DNA of 64,000 nucleotides from Eremophila alpestris peregrina (lineage: Eukaryota > Chordata > Aves > Passeriformes > Alaudidae). The position numbers were made by a program, and so were the translations under genes. How positions within the stretch are numbered: position 1 is the stretch's first letter; each line of letters begins with the position of its first letter. The stretch is taken from positions 499,478-563,477 of the forward strand of contig WMCF01000009.1 in NCBI GenBank assembly GCA_009792885.1, given 5' to 3'. Below the pieces are notes generated by a model. That model was not told the DNA's origin and did no database searches. It saw only the letters and a list, made by a program, of their open reading frames with translations. Positions 13,101 to 25,526 of the stretch are shown piece by piece.

Positions 13101-13843
13101 GTTTAACTCTTTTATCACAGAAACATGTTGGAGAGTTGCTTTACCTATGCCAAGGAATATAAACAATGGGATTTCACATCTGAGATATTGTTTTCCTGAT
13201 TTGATATGTTCCCTATAAGCTCACTGAAGATTAAGATATTACTTATTATCTATGCTATTGGATAAATACAGTATTTGACAAATATGGGCTATTCTCAGTC
13301 ATGCAGACAGCAAGGCCCAGGTTTCTGATACACAGAACACAGAATCACAGTGCATAGAGGAGAGTTTAGAGTGTTGAACAGAATGAGAATATTTTCCATG
13401 CTGTGCAAGGAGCAGACTAGTAATAGCATTATGAGAAATTGCAAAGGTGATTCCTAAATCCACCCTTTCTCATGGTTTTGAAAACAGCTTTAGTAAAGTG
13501 CTGGCATCCACATGCAGCCCATGGCTAGAGCTTTCTCCTGAGCATGGCACCTGCTTCTAAGAACTAATCTATTTATAGCTATAAAAAATGTAGTGTTTTA
13601 GGCTAGTCCTTGGATGAGACAGAACACCCTTCCTCTCCCTTTTTTAAATCTCTGCCTTTAAGCAAAGGAAAATGAAAAATCTGAGGTCGGAAAAGAAGTA
13701 TTTGTCTAATATTGTGGTTAGGCAGCTGTGTAGGGTGGGAGCAGCCATAGCTTTTGGTTCCTGCTCCGAGGGCCTTTTTATTGTTCTCAACTGGAAATGG
13801 AAGCAGTTGTAGTGGGAGTCAAGATTGGCAGCTGATTAGAATT

Positions 13844-14380
13844 ACAGAATCATAGAATAGTTTGAGTTTGAAGGGAATTTTGAAGGTCACCTAGTCCAAT
13901 TCCACTGCAATGAGCAGGGGCATTTTCAAGCAGATCAGGTTGGCCAGAGCCCTGTGTAATCTGGTCTTGTGTGTTTCCAGGGATGAGACATCCCCAACTT
14001 CTTTGGGCAGTCTGTTCCAGTGTCTTACCAGCCTCATACTAAAAAAAAAAAAAAAAAAAAACCCTTCCTCCTAACAGTCAGTCTACATCTACCCTCTTTT
14101 AGTGTACATCCATTATCTCTTGTCCTATAGCAACAAGCCCTGTTAAAAAGTTTGTCCCCATAAAGTACTGAAAGGCTGCAATAACGTGTCCTCAGAGCCT
14201 TCTCTTCTCCAGCCTGAACAATCCCAGTTCTCACAGCCAATCCCAATTCTCATAGCCTCTTCTCAGAGGAGAGGTGCTGCATCCCTTTGTGGCCCTCCTC
14301 TGGACCCATGTCCTTCCAGGAAATATGAGGCTCAATTTTGGGGTCGGAGCTGGAAAATTATGTACTTTAGCTCTGCAATT
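13844..14380 (-). mobile_element. CR1 non-LTR retrotransposon, 3' fragment, inserted in minus orientation
   Basis: Reading forward, the element starts with ACAGAATCATAGAATAG (the reverse of the CR1 3' tail) and continues with the usual antisense text: GGTCACCTAGTCCAATTCC, then CATCCCCAACTTCTTTGGGCA, then CCTTCTCTTCTCCAGCCTGAAC. Beyond about 14350 the match fades. A run of 20 A at 14041-14060 replaces the expected short A-rich segment and may be an expanded or collapsed homopolymer. Open frames over this block (14034-14734) are derived from the element. Confidence 0.9.
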
Positions 14381-15828
14381 ATTGAGACAGTGTGCTGCTC
14401 CATCCCACCCCTTAAAATACTATCCAAGAGTGAGAAATCCAATCTTACAGTGCCTGACAGTACCTACCAGCACTATCTGTGGAAGGGATTTGGGGTGACT
14501 GTGTTGGGTCTTGGCTGTGTGTCATCAGAAAGACAGGTTGAGGTGCTTTTGGTGGGAGGGAGCTGTAGATACCTGGGAAGAGCATCCTGTGCCAGCATGT
14601 CAGGATGTAAAATGTCTCTAGGCTCAATCTACATAGGCTCAGGAGTCTTCAGAGATGTGAGGACTGAATTAGAACTTTCAAAGAAACAAAAGTACATAAA
14701 TCTACACAGACATGAGGTAGAAATGCAAATTTAGTTTTAAATCAGTAGAGGATTTTTAAGTGCTTTAGCAAATAGGAGACTGAAATGGTTTGTAAGAAAA
14801 AGACCCAAAACTTAGTTTAAAGTTCAGCAGCTTTACATTTTGTAAAGATAGCAAAGTTCTAGACATAACTAAAATAATGTAGCCTTGCTGAACATTCCTA
14901 GATAGAACAGATAGAGCTAAATGTGTAGAATTTGTGTAAGAATTTACGATTACTTTCACACATCCATCTTAGCTTAGGATAGGTTTAGCACTATTGTGGG
15001 AAATTTGTGTTTTAGCTTGATTGGCCAAAAACATACGAACATATATTTACAAACGTGGCAGCTTGTGCCCATCAGAGATGTCATGCAGTGCCATTGCAGT
15101 GCCAGAGCTCACTCTGGCAGTCTTGGTTCTTCATAATCAGTGGGGCCACAGGGAGCCCTGCCTTGTGCCAGGAGTGAGGGAACTCTGTAGATGACAATGG
15201 TGACATGAGGGGTCTGCAGTGACCAGGGGTCTGCTTGAAGGAACTCCTGACTGCTCTGCTCCTAGGGAGAGTAGCTGTTGCTGATTTCTAAACATACAAG
15301 GAAAAAGTTATTTTCATCCCTTTGGGGCATAAAACAATTACTTCATCCGGGTGAAATCAGAGACCAAAGAAATTAATTTGGCACATGTTACAAAAGAGGT
15401 TACAGTGTGTTCAATTTTGTTCCTCTGGGAAAGATTTAAGTTTAATTTTCATAGCAACATTTTCTGTTATTGTAAAAAATCATGTGTTTGTACATGAAAG
15501 TACATGTTTAGGAGTGCTTGCTCTTTTTCATCTAGGTCTTTTTAAACTCAATCTGCTGAAATTAAAATGGAGTTCAATGTGTATGCTCTATGGGACAATT
15601 CATTTCCACTTGTGTTTTAATCCTGGAAGTGATTCAACCAGGATGAAGCCTTGCTGGAAATATCTGTTGTTCCTCCACCTTTTCTTTTACAGTAATTATG
15701 TAAGATAGCATTGACTTAACTACTCATTCTGCTAAACCTTAAGGGAAAAGGTCAAATGGCAAAAACCATCTCAAATGTAGGTTTGCTACTGACCTTTTTG
15801 TAGAGATTAATTAATTTTTATTAATTTG

Positions 15829-16002
15829 ATTGAGGAAATTTCCATTATTATGTTGCAATTTCAAAAGCTGAAAAAACTGGGTTTTGTTGGACAAAGGTTA
15901 AGTTTTTCATATATAATATACAGAACTTTTTTCCTGAGTGTTAGGATGCAATTTACATGCAGTTCTGATACAGATACAAAATCAGTTGATTCTACTAAAA
16001 AG
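15829..16002 (+). pseudogene. DNAH11: DNAH11 tail exon (IEDI...EFEKLERLEFGG equivalent)
   Basis: The frame reads IEEISIIMLQFQKLKKLGF, then VGQR, which follows the tail segment IEDIF..TLEFEKLERLEFGGTKG residue for residue. The following approximately 35 codons keep frame but diverge. Neither splice site is convincing: the 5' side is an AT-rich TTAATT stretch without a clear AG, and the 3' side reads AAAAAG|ATAGAC where a GT is expected. Site loss fits a dead gene. Confidence 0.72.
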
Positions 16003-19000
16003 ATAGACAATGTTTCTAAAATGTTGGTTTGTAGAAGTGTCTTACATTAAAAGCTAAAATAATTCCTAACACTATGCTCACCAGCATAGTGTATGTCTTT
16101 ATGATAAAACAGAATATTTATTACTGTACTTTTTAAGACACTTTTTTTTTTTTGTAATTTTCAAAATTTTGGTGTTAATTCATTGCTATAAATGTTTGTG
16201 AACTTGGAAAATTAGGTTTTTGGAAGGATTTAATCCCCTTCTAACATAAATTCAAATAAAGGAGTGCTCTATCATATTATGGAGTTGGTTTTGCTGCCTG
16301 CTGGCTAGAGCATTTAGGTGTCAGGAGGGCAGCCAAATTCTGTCTCCTTTCCTTCATTTTGACCCTGCAGCTTTGTGGAGCAGGGTAATATTGATAAAAT
16401 TCCACTGGAAGTGAGGGGACTGGTGAAGCCCAGGTGTGTCCAGCTCCAGGTGCAGATGAAATGGTTGCCCTGATGACTTTCTCCTTCACTATCCTGACCC
16501 AGAAGGGGATTCTCCTAGCTGTGTCCCTGCCATTTCCCTGTGCTCCTGGCACCTGTGCACCCACAAGGTTGCTGGGTTTGCCCAGATGCAGGCCATTAGA
16601 AGGTGGGCTATAAGCTTTGCTGGTCTCTGGAAGCTTGGATCTGCTGTATGGCAATTTTGGCAGTGTGCTAAGGAGAGAGATTGCTGCATGTGTGAGGAAT
16701 GCTTTTTTTTTTGGTAAGGTGTTATTTAAACGGGCAAATTTTTGGAAACAGGCACAAATATTAAAGGTGTTAAAATAATAAATTTTAAAAATTCATAATA
16801 CATATATTAATGATACTTATAAGAAAATTACTAGAATTTAGAGATTTACTGTTCCATTAGATGGGGTAGGAAGTACATTCTCTGTCTGCATACACTGATT
16901 TTTCTTGAAAATATATATCTTAATCTAGGCAATTAAAAACCCAGAGGAATGGTTATAAACCAGATGTAAACTAAATGAATGGCACATGCTTATTTCATGC
17001 AGAAGCCTTGCAAAGTTGTTAATGCCTTTGGACTAAAATCCTGGTACTTCTTTCAAATCCCTGGCAAAGCTTTCCATGTCTCAGGGTCAGGACTTCACTG
17101 TACTTCTGAGTTTCATTGCTCCTGATAAAATCCCTTAGAACTCACAGTAAATTCCTGCTGATCCCTGCACAAAGCTGCCTCAGAAAGGAGAAGTGAAAGG
17201 CAGCAGTGACCTACTGCTGCCTTTTTTCTTCCTTTTGAAACAGCAGGAAGCTCTGATCCAGCCTTGTCTGTGGGAGATGTGGATTCAAGACAGCCCTTCT
17301 GAGGTCTGTGTGTAGTTTACCTGGTCTTGCCTTTGCCTCTGGAGGATTCCCTGCATACTTAGAATATAAACATAAATTTGGTGACATGCTTGAATAGCAG
17401 TTTTAAGCTCCCAGGCAGAGTACAGCAATTATCACATTTGGTCAGATGTAGACTGTAAGAGGGTTTGAACTGATGCATTTTTGAGGTGATGAGTGCCTCC
17501 TTAGTGACTTGACTGGCTCAGGACAAAAGCACCGTTCTGAATGAGCATTCTGCATTGTAAATTTGCTGACTTTCCAGCTTATTGCCAGGTAAAGCACAGT
17601 CAGTGAGTATTAGTTTTCAAGTTTGAGCCATTCTTCCTCATGCCTGCAATCTTAGTGTTGACAGCAGAAGTACAGGTGAAATACCAAGCACCAATTACTG
17701 CACCAGTTTTACTGTCACCACTAAAATATTTATTTTCCAGGTTCTTCAGAAACTATTTGCCTTTGGGTTTTACAATTCTAATCAGGAGATTTATCAAACA
17801 ATAGCTGTCATCTTACAGATAATTTATTTGTCAGAAGCTTCAAAGTTCATGTTGTTAAGTGCATGATATATGAATAGTGTCCACATATTTCCAGGAACAA
17901 GCTTTACATGCTTCTGGATAAGCAGGAATGTGTTTGGTTAAAATGTGAATGGAATTGCCCAAAAACCAGAACAGAGCAATGATGTCCTTTGTGGTGTGAC
18001 TGGGGGGGTCTGATCCCAAAGAAGATCAAAGGATAAGCATTTCCCCCCAGCTTTCAGGGCACAAATGTGGGCTTCTCAGACTTAAATCAGACTAAAATAT
18101 TTTAATCAGTTCTTGATGAGTTAAATATGTAGATTCTTAAAAGTGATTATAGTTTAATTTAGTTACAGAACTATATCTAAATTCCTTTATTTGCCTTGGA
18201 GAAGTGCAATAGTCCATCATGTCATGGGTTTTGTGTATATATGAGTGGGTTTGTACTGTGTATTTACAAAAACCTCAAACAAACAAAACCCATGTTAGTT
18301 GAGGGGTGGAGGGAGTTAGAAAGGAAGAAGATTCTTAAATAAACAAGTTAATTTGGTATGCCTATTCAAAGATGTTGGTTTTTATTTAAATGTCCTCCTT
18401 GGCTACTGATACTTCCATGTTTGTTTATATATTTTTCGAGTGGCTTGCAACAGAAAACAGATGCAGACAAGCTTCAAAGAAAAAATTCTCAGAGATGATT
18501 AATGTTTAACATATTTAGCAAAGTAACAAGTGTAGCTTTACAGATACATGCTGCTGTTTGTGTTGCTAATGGCAAAAAAAGCAGAAGGTGCTGGAGTTCT
18601 CCCTTTAGAGCCAACATGAGCTTGTGTTAATATGCACTTCTGTTTTCTGCTCTGCTATTATTTTTCCAAAAGTCCTCATCTGTGAACATGGTTAATTACC
18701 TTGAGTATTCATAGAGTACATCTGTGCTGTAGAAAATGACTGCTGTTCTGCTGCCTGATACATGTGGTAGCCATGGATTAAGACAACCTAATTAAATGTA
18801 ACAATGATTCAGAGTCAAAAGATACTGTTTACTTAGTGAGTTGACTTCAAGTATTTGAGTAGCTGAAGTCTGATGTGCATAATAACCTTCTTAATGGTAA
18901 TATATAGGCATAATTTGGCCTTGTAAAAACTTGAGAAGATCTCTGTTTAACAGGAGGGTTAACAGGATGAAACAGTATAAAAGTAAGGGGCAATATAGAG

Positions 19001-19350
19001 GGCTATCCCTCTTACTGTGCCTCTCAAACAGAGGTGTCACTAGCACACACAGATATTGATTTTGCAGTGGTGCACTTGCATTGTATCTTAAACTGTTATT
19101 TAAAATCAGTCTGTATTTCTGAGCAAATGCCTCATTTGCTAACTCAGTTTCTGTTTTAAAAAACTCCAAACAACTATCACCGTTAATAGTATCAATTGTT
19201 GCTGGTTAAAAGAGAACTGAACAACCTCAGAAGTGTGTTCAGTGACAGAGGTGAACAATGTGTTTAGCACTACCATATGCCATCCATCAGATTTTTCTGC
19301 CATTGGAAAAACATGCATTTTTATACTTTTTTTTTTTTTAACATTACAAG
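16003..19350. other. Intron without recognised elements
   Basis: AT-rich intron with poly-T runs. The 125-codon minus-strand frame at 16277-16654 has no recognisable domain, no splice support and no homolog that I know of. No transposon remnant was recognised with confidence. Confidence 0.5.
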
Positions 19351-19467
19351 AGTTTGAAGATGATTATACTGATTTTCAAGCCAAAACACTGGATCTTGAC
19401 TGATGTGTTGCCTCAGTTTTGTGTAGGATTTCATGACTGTTCTAGTTCAGAATCTGTGTTCAAAGCC
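19351..19467 (+). pseudogene. DNAH11: DNAH11 tail exon with stop and frameshift
   Basis: The frame starts FEDDYTDFQAKTLDLD, then a TGA at 19401-19403 where the family has Arg (FDRRLGT). After a one-base shift it continues LCVGFHDCSSSESVFK, equivalent to ICVAFDDCNGLEAAFKLL. The acceptor has decayed to ACAAG and the donor to AGCC|AGTA. This is a strong local proof of decay: one exon carries both kinds of lesion. Confidence 0.88.
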
Positions 19468-20039
19468 AGTACACATATACATATACTGTTTATTTATTAT
19501 TCAGAAGATACTTTTGTGCATTGCTTAAATTACAACTTTAGTTAAGCTATTTGTGAATTGAATGCCTTGAAATACTGACATATGTATTGCAGCTGGGAAT
19601 CAAACTGTATTCTGTGATTCTTTTCTTGCTTTTAGTGATGTTCTGACTGCAGGTTCCTTCCAGAAGTTAACCCATAGCTAAAGCCAGAGCTAAAATGCAA
19701 TCAAAGAAACAGGGAGATGTTCAGCTCACTAATTTAGTGTATTTTGCATTTGTCTGCATGAGGCACAGACAATCCATGGAAGGCAGGTGTGTCCAGGCTC
19801 TCCATCCAGTAGCACATAGTTAACCTGGACAGTTGGAGCATGTTTCTGCTGGAGCATCTTACACAGGAATAATGAAAACTTAAGATAGGAAAGAACTGAT
19901 TAGAAACAGTTCATCAAAATATGATTTAGGAGCTGTCATATGCCAGACATGAGTAAGTGAAGTCATGTTATTAAGAAAGAGGTAAGAATGTAAATGTTCA
20001 AATGAGTGGTTGTCCTGAAAGGCACAAGGATGTGAAATC

Positions 20040-20475
20040 TCACGTCTCTCAGCCTTGATGAAGCCTCTAGTGGAGTATTGTGCTCAGGCAACTACACTTC
20101 AGGAAAAAGGATTTCTTGATAGTCATTGAGGCTGAAGAGCATTATTATAAATCTTCAAATATAATAAAGATTTCTGTGTAAAGGAAAGAATTAGTCTGTT
20201 CTCTACACACAGAACATACTGAACTTAAAGTGTATAAGGTTCAAGTCTGATGCCTGAGAAAACCACTTTATGCCAAGCATAAAGAGTTGCTAGAACAGAT
20301 TGCTAAAGGAGGTGACAGGCTCTTCATTACTGAAAAATCTTCCAGGGAGACCTAGAAAAACCTCTTTTGCAAATTGCATAGGTATAGCAAACCTCTTCTT
20401 GGAGCAGGAACATGGACTAATTAGTCCTGAAGTCACTTTTAGATGTACATTTCTATGACATTGTATTACACTCAA
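20040..20475 (+). mobile_element. Ancient CR1/L3-like element fragment
   Basis: Diverged text in CR1 sense order: CAGCCTTGATGAAGCCTCTAG, then a GAGTATTGTGCTCAG segment, later AACAGATTGCTAAAGGAGGTG, CTGAAAAATCTTCCAGGGAGA, and a tail ending CATTTCTATGACATTGTATTA that resembles the CR1 terminal repeats. The internal part is lost or too diverged. It looks much older than the elements at 13.8 and 22.3 kb. Confidence 0.6.
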
Positions 20476-20965
20476 ACTTCGGCAGAGTATTGCAAATTAG
20501 TTGTGGGTATAAAGCAGTAATAATGAATATTTACCTAGTAATTTTGAATAAATTAATTTTCCTTAGGTTGACACTTTTGGCATTGTTAGCAAGTAAATGA
20601 GTGTCTTGCATTTAATGTTTACCCTATTTCTTTCTAAACTTGTTTTCTCACTGATTTCAGATAATACACACATTATTACATCTACTCTTTCAAAAGGTTG
20701 ATAACTTGTCTTAACTTTACACAAATAAATGAAAATGGAAAGTGACTTAAAGAAATCACTTCTGCTTGCCATTTTTTTGGTGAGCTTTTATAGGAGTAGT
20801 TGCTCTTTTTTTCCTCTAGAAAGCATTAGCTTACAAGTAAGACTTGGAATTTTTATGACACTCAGGAGGAACAGCCTGGTGACTTATGAGAGAGAATATG
20901 TCTGAGGAAAAAATGGGGAGAAAACAAACAAGTTAGAAAAGTGCAGGATAGAGTTTCACTTAAGA

Positions 20966-21018
20966 GGTGGACCCGATCCTTGTGTGTCCCTTCCAACTCA
21001 GAAGGGACTCTGTGATTT
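20966..21018 (+). mobile_element. CR1 3' tail fragment
   Basis: About 50 bases match the CR1 3' end in sense orientation: GACCCGATCCTTGTG, then TCCCTTCCAACTCAGAAGG, then CTCTGTGATTT. Only the tail is present, as expected for the severely 5'-truncated copies typical of CR1. Confidence 0.75.
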
Positions 21019-21992
21019 AGAAAGTATCAAGAGTGTGTGGCATATGTCTAGATCTGGAAAGCCCAGTTCCATACTTTTTAGGATCTGAGCTACTCTGTTG
21101 TTCTTTAGCATTCTAGAATTCATCTGTTGAGGACAATTTAAGAGCATATTTAGAAATATGTGGTTTGTTGGTAAGCACATGACACGTACCAACAGTCGAG
21201 CTTGGTACAGTGCCAATCTCTGTACTTCAGAAATATTTTGGATGAGATTTCATGTTGAGAGTATTGCAGAAAGAGAACTCTACTGCTTTCTCTGCTGTTT
21301 GGGTTTTTTCTCTTTTTATTTTCATTTCAAGCTTCCAACCATCTTGGATGCTTTCTAAAAAAAAAAAAAAAACCCTGTCTGTGGAGATAATTACCCCAAA
21401 TTGCAATTGTTTAGAGAAGAACTAGATAACTGCAAATGAACATGGTGAACACATTAAAAAGGTATTGAACAATGCAAAAATAAAAGTGCTGGTTCATAAT
21501 ACCTTAATTTATATTCTAATAAGTGGGGGGCTGAGGAAGAGGTTATAATTAAATAATTAACAAAAATATGCTGCTCACTTTGTGAAAGCTTAAATGTTCT
21601 AAAGAACTGAAGGAACACATACAGACATTTTGATCCTACTTTTCATAGGAGTCCGTAAAGAGTTTTATTGTTCTATGGGGACAAGGCCTTCAAAGAAACT
21701 TATGGGGGACCTAGACATCCAAATTATTTGAAAATTGTGCTCTGTCCCTTCCTCTTGTCCTGATCCTAAGCAAACATGCTTTCAGGTGGGAGCACAGAGG
21801 ATAGAAGCTCCTGTGAGAGCTGTAGACACACATGAATTAAATTACTGAGCAATAGCAAGTCCAGTGTTGAAAACTGACATAGCTAATATCATGCAAGGAG
21901 TGGAAAACTAAAACTTTCCACCAGAATTCATTCATGAGGTGATGTCAGTAAAAGAAAACAAAACTGATTAGGTGTGGGATTTTGTCTCGCAG

Positions 21993-22187
21993 ATTCTTAG
22001 AATGCCAAGAGAATAGCTTTTATTTCTCAGAAATATGTGGAGAAGTTGAAATCTCTTGACCAGTATGAAGATCAGACCTACAGTAAATGGAATGTTCAGG
22101 TGGTTTATATTTGTCAGTTTAATTTAAAACAAACTAATGAAGCATGATCCTCAAAACCGACTCCTGTTGGTGAATTTTGATCCCAAG
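21993..22187 (+). pseudogene. DNAH11: DNAH11 tail exon with two-base deletion
   Basis: The acceptor TGTCTCGCAG and donor AAG|GTGTGT are both good. The frame reads ISQKYVEKLKSLDQYED, then QTYSKW...CQFNLKQ, matching YQKYVEM...LLDQFE...EW...CEFNLNQ. After Q, two bases of the next codon are missing and the frame resumes as LMKHDPQNRLLLVNFDPK up to the donor. The preserved splice sites contrast with the broken frame. Confidence 0.92.
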
Positions 22188-22304
22188 GTGTGTACTTAGA
22201 GCTAAATATGTAACTGAAGTTTGTCTTTGATTTCCTAGCCAAAAAATGACAGTAACCTTCTAAGGTATCAGTGAATCTTAGAATCTTAAGAATTACATAT
22301 TTGT

Positions 22305-22720
22305 ATAGAATCATGCAATCAGGTTGCATGAATTTTCAGGTTGGAAAAGACCCCTAACATCATCAAATATAACCTTAAGCCCAGCACTTCCAAGTCCACC
22401 ACTAAACCATGTCCCTAAGTGCCACATCTATGTGCTTTTTAAGTATTCCAGGGATGGTGACTCAACCACTTCCCTGGACAGCATGTTCTGATGCTTGAAA
22501 GCCCTTTCAGTGAAGTAACCTTTTCCTAATATCCAATCTAAACCTCCCCTAGCACAACCTGAGGCCGTTTCCTCTTGTCCTGTCACTTGTCACTGGCAGA
22601 AAAGACTGACCTCCACCTGGCTGTGACCTCCGTTCAGGCAGTGCAGAGGTCACAAGGTCTCCTGAGCCTCCTTTTCTCCAGGCTCCCTCAGCTGCTCCTC
22701 ATCAGCCTTGCTGGTTTTGT
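22305..22720 (-). mobile_element. CR1 non-LTR retrotransposon, 3' fragment, inserted in minus orientation
   Basis: The element begins TAGAATCATGCAATC and continues with antisense CR1 text: GGTTGGAAAAGACC, CCACTAAACCATGTCCCTAA, CCTTTTCCTAATATCC, TCCTCTTGTCCTGTCAC, and CTTTTCTCCAGGCTCC near the end. It lies in the intron directly after the exon at 21993-22187. Confidence 0.92.
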
Positions 22721-23099
22721 TTTCTAGTCAGGAAATCTAGCTGCCCTATACCTGCTCAGGGAAGAGTTCTTTCTTTAAACAGCAAAGAATGTCACTTCTG
22801 TAGTAAATGGTTTCCCCAGAAACACATGCAGGAATGTGATAACAACAATTAGGTCTTACCCTGTAAAATGTAATTGTTCTTTTAATTTTTCAAACTTCAC
22901 AAAGCCCTTAAATCCTTGCTCCTAGATTGCTGAATACTAATTAAATTACGTCTCTAGTATATTTTCTCATACTTCAGCCATTAAAATGGTATTTTAATGT
23001 CTTTGTGTCTGAGGTTAAATGCAAAGTAAACCAAAAGTCATTGTGTTGAGGCTTCTGAAAGGATAAATATAAGATGACCTGTTTCTTTTCTCCCTTTAG

Positions 23100-23231
23100 A
23101 TAGAGGCTATCCCTTTATTGAGAGAGGTGAAATATATGCTGATGTTGAGCCAACCCAGCATTCCAGATTCTGCTTTAGCTATATGTTAGAAAAGGAACAA
23201 CTATATCCCACAATGAGGAACTTCTGTATAT
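23100..23231 (+). pseudogene. DNAH11: DNAH11 tail exon (LREVKY...IPDSALAI)
   Basis: A CTCCCTTTAG acceptor leads into LLREVKYMLMLSQPSIPDSA, then LAIC, a near-perfect match to LREVKYLLMLKKPDIPDSALAIF. TAG follows at 23187-23189, then a one-base shift restores TIS.NEELL, equivalent to TILKYIGNLDLL. The donor TATA|GTATAT is weak. Confidence 0.92.
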
Positions 23232-24641
23232 AGTATATAAGGTTTGTGTATCTTTTCTTTTGTTCTTTAGAGACTTGTTTTATGTAAATAATGAAATATC
23301 AGTTCAAAAAGAGGTGTTTTATTTTGGTCTAATGGGACCCATAGTCACTTTTTGCTAATTTTTTTTTCTTAATAATGAGCAAATCATGTTCACTTCCATA
23401 AATCTCCTCCTAGACCCAAACAGCAACTCCAATGAATGTCTGTGTTACTTTCACTTTGGGGCTGTTTAAATATGGATCCAAAAAGCAGAATTTGATGGCT
23501 GTCAGGTGGTTCTGTCTTACAGGTGTCCTCAGCCACCTTTTCCTTTATGTATTCTGCCACACTCCCATCCCAGTTATAATTTTGTGAGTGACAAGTGTAA
23601 TTTGGAGGAATTACTGAATTAAGAGAATCTGGTCAGAATAGATGGGACAGCACAACAGCTGTAGTGTTTCCTACTGAAACTAAAATAACTTATTAAACCA
23701 TTGTTTTAAGAGCAGCACATGCATATGAGAGACATTTATTTGGTCTGTTTTGGGAAATGCACTGCACTGTAAATTCTGTTAAATATAGTTGTGTGATTGT
23801 TAAACTAATGTTTTTCATCAAATAATTAGAACATCTCCAGTATCAGTATCAGTGAGTTTTCCAGTCCACACTGAAATTCCTATTTCTGTGCCCATCTGGT
23901 CTAGTATTTTTAGTAGGATTTTTAATGGGTACCTTTAGCTGCTTTTCTAGTTACTCTGAAGTGATTCAGGCTTCCCTTTCTTGTACTTTTGAACAGACAT
24001 AAACCCCCTGTCAAGGTATCTTTTTTGTCCTGGTGGAATTTTTTTTCACGTGTATTACTGGATGTTTCTTTTTCTTGGGGAAATTTGTGGAATGAGAAAT
24101 TCTTTCCAGGTCATCTTTACATATTTTAAAGCAGCAGGAGTAGAACTCTCTGTTTCACTGTGTGGAAGATTCCCAGCTTAATTAAAATGAATTTTTATGT
24201 GATTATACATAAAATAACTGAGTTTATTAAGTTCAAATAGTTTATAACTACCAATTATCCATAAAATAGATTCATTTCCAGTTGAAAAAATTCTGGTAGA
24301 AGCTATGACATAGGGCGTAGTTTTGGTTAAATAATTCATCCACTCTAATTTCTTATTCATAAGTAGATGCTGGAGTATTCTCATTGTTAATATACAGATT
24401 TTACTGGTGTATTTCTACCATGTGTGATATTTTTGCTTTAAAAGAACTGTTACTCTGTTAAATAGAAACTGCCCAAAGAATGGATTGCCATTAAGAACCA
24501 AGCTCTGTCAGTATAGCACAAAGTAATTCCTCTTCAAGCATCTGATCTAAGAGTCAGAAGAAAATGCATTTTACTTGTTGTATGTTGAATTCTGCAATAA
24601 GTCCTTTTTATTTCTGTTTTTCTTAATAAGAACATAATCAG
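23232..24641. other. Gap where about ten DNAH11 exons are missing
   Basis: The exons on either side encode segments that lie roughly 430 residues apart in the family, covering the distal tail and the start of the linker. Only 1.4 kb separates them, whereas each neighbouring exon has an intron of 0.7-4 kb. I searched all three frames by eye for the expected landmarks (LLEVE, YSYLW, LYGHAV, QIDxYE, KWS, VKERQ, LPERW) and saw none. A deletion of the genomic block is the simplest reading. Confidence 0.7.
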
Positions 24642-24759
24642 TGACAAATGACATTACCTGTTCTTCATGGCTAAGCAGATGGAATTCAGAGAAAGATTTG
24701 AAATGGAAGCTCTCTTTCAGTTTGATGTAGAAAATCTATATGTTCATCTCAATAAGATG
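24642..24759 (+). pseudogene. DNAH11: DNAH11 linker exon (KQxEFRERF)
   Basis: The frame reads FFMAKQMEFRERFEMEALF, then QFDVENLYVHLNKM, equivalent to LFDTKQAEFRERF...AENPYTALDK at the beginning of the linker. The donor ATG|GTGAGG is good, and the exon ends exactly where the next fragment (ANQELE) would join in the family. The acceptor CAG is plausible, but a TGA three codons inside the exon makes the 5' end uncertain. Confidence 0.9.
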
Positions 24760-24825
24760 GTGAGGAGTCTCAGAAGAACATATTTGTTTGTAGTATTTCA
24801 GTACAAAAGTTTATTATATTTCAAT

Positions 24826-25005
24826 GTACACAGTTGTGAGTTGGGTCTTTTGGGGTTTTGTTAGGTTTTCTTTTGATTTTGTGGGTTGGTTTTTTGCTTG
24901 TTTTTTTGAGGGATTGTTTTTGGAGGATTTTTTTGTTTTATTGGTGTTGGGGGGGGATTTTGTTGTTCGTTGGTTTGGGTTTGGTTTTTTTTTTTCCCAA
25001 AATAC
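24826..25005. repeat. G/T-rich low-complexity tract
   Basis: About 180 bases made almost entirely of G and T on the plus strand, with almost no C and few A, including a run of eight or so G near 24949-24957 and long T runs. It follows a dynein exon donor by about 65 bases. No repeating unit is obvious, so it is low-complexity rather than a microsatellite. Confidence 0.85.
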
Positions 25006-25480
25006 TGGTATAATTCTACTGCCACCAAATTCAGGTTTCTTGTTTCTCTTTTAGTGTTGCATATGCTTACCAAAAAAATTTTAAAATTCAGAATATTTTC
25101 TCATGTTCCTTTATGCAGTCAGCATAATGTGCTCTTGAGCAGAGAGATCTAAAGTAGACTATTAAGTGGCCCTTTTTTAAAACATGAGGGGACTTTGTTA
25201 ACATTTATATAATTTTAAGAAATAGTTTAATAAGTTCAAAAATATAAGAATATAAATTAACTTCTTTATTTGCTGCTTTTCTTTTGTGGTTTCAATACAG
25301 AGTCCTCCATTATGCTTTTGGGTGCTTTCAGAGGCCATGCAAATGCTGCTTTGCAGCCTCTTTGTCATCATTCTCTCAGCTTATTTTATCAAATTTGCAG
25401 GATCTACAGGTGTCACTGACAGGTTAAGTAAGCACAATATACCCCTACAACTGTACTTCGAGTGTTCCTTCCCCTTCCAG

Positions 25481-25526
25481 GCAAATCAAGAGCTTGAGAT
25501 GCTGGAAAAAAATGTTTCTAATGCAG
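25481..25526 (+). pseudogene. DNAH11: DNAH11 linker micro-exon (46 bases), intact
   Basis: This is a 46-base exon with a textbook acceptor (TTCCCCTTCCAG) and donor (GCAG|GTATCT). It reads ANQELEMLEKNVSNA, equivalent to ANEELEALEEEMLQMQ. No lesion is present. It follows in phase from the exon at 24642-24759. Confidence 0.92.

Noticed and set aside
14186..14734. 182-codon plus-strand open frame
   Set aside because: Its first part is antisense CR1 retrotransposon sequence and the rest has no protein signal.
16277..16654. 125-codon minus-strand open frame in an intron
   Set aside because: No recognisable domain, no splice support, no start context, and of a length expected by chance among the many short frames here.
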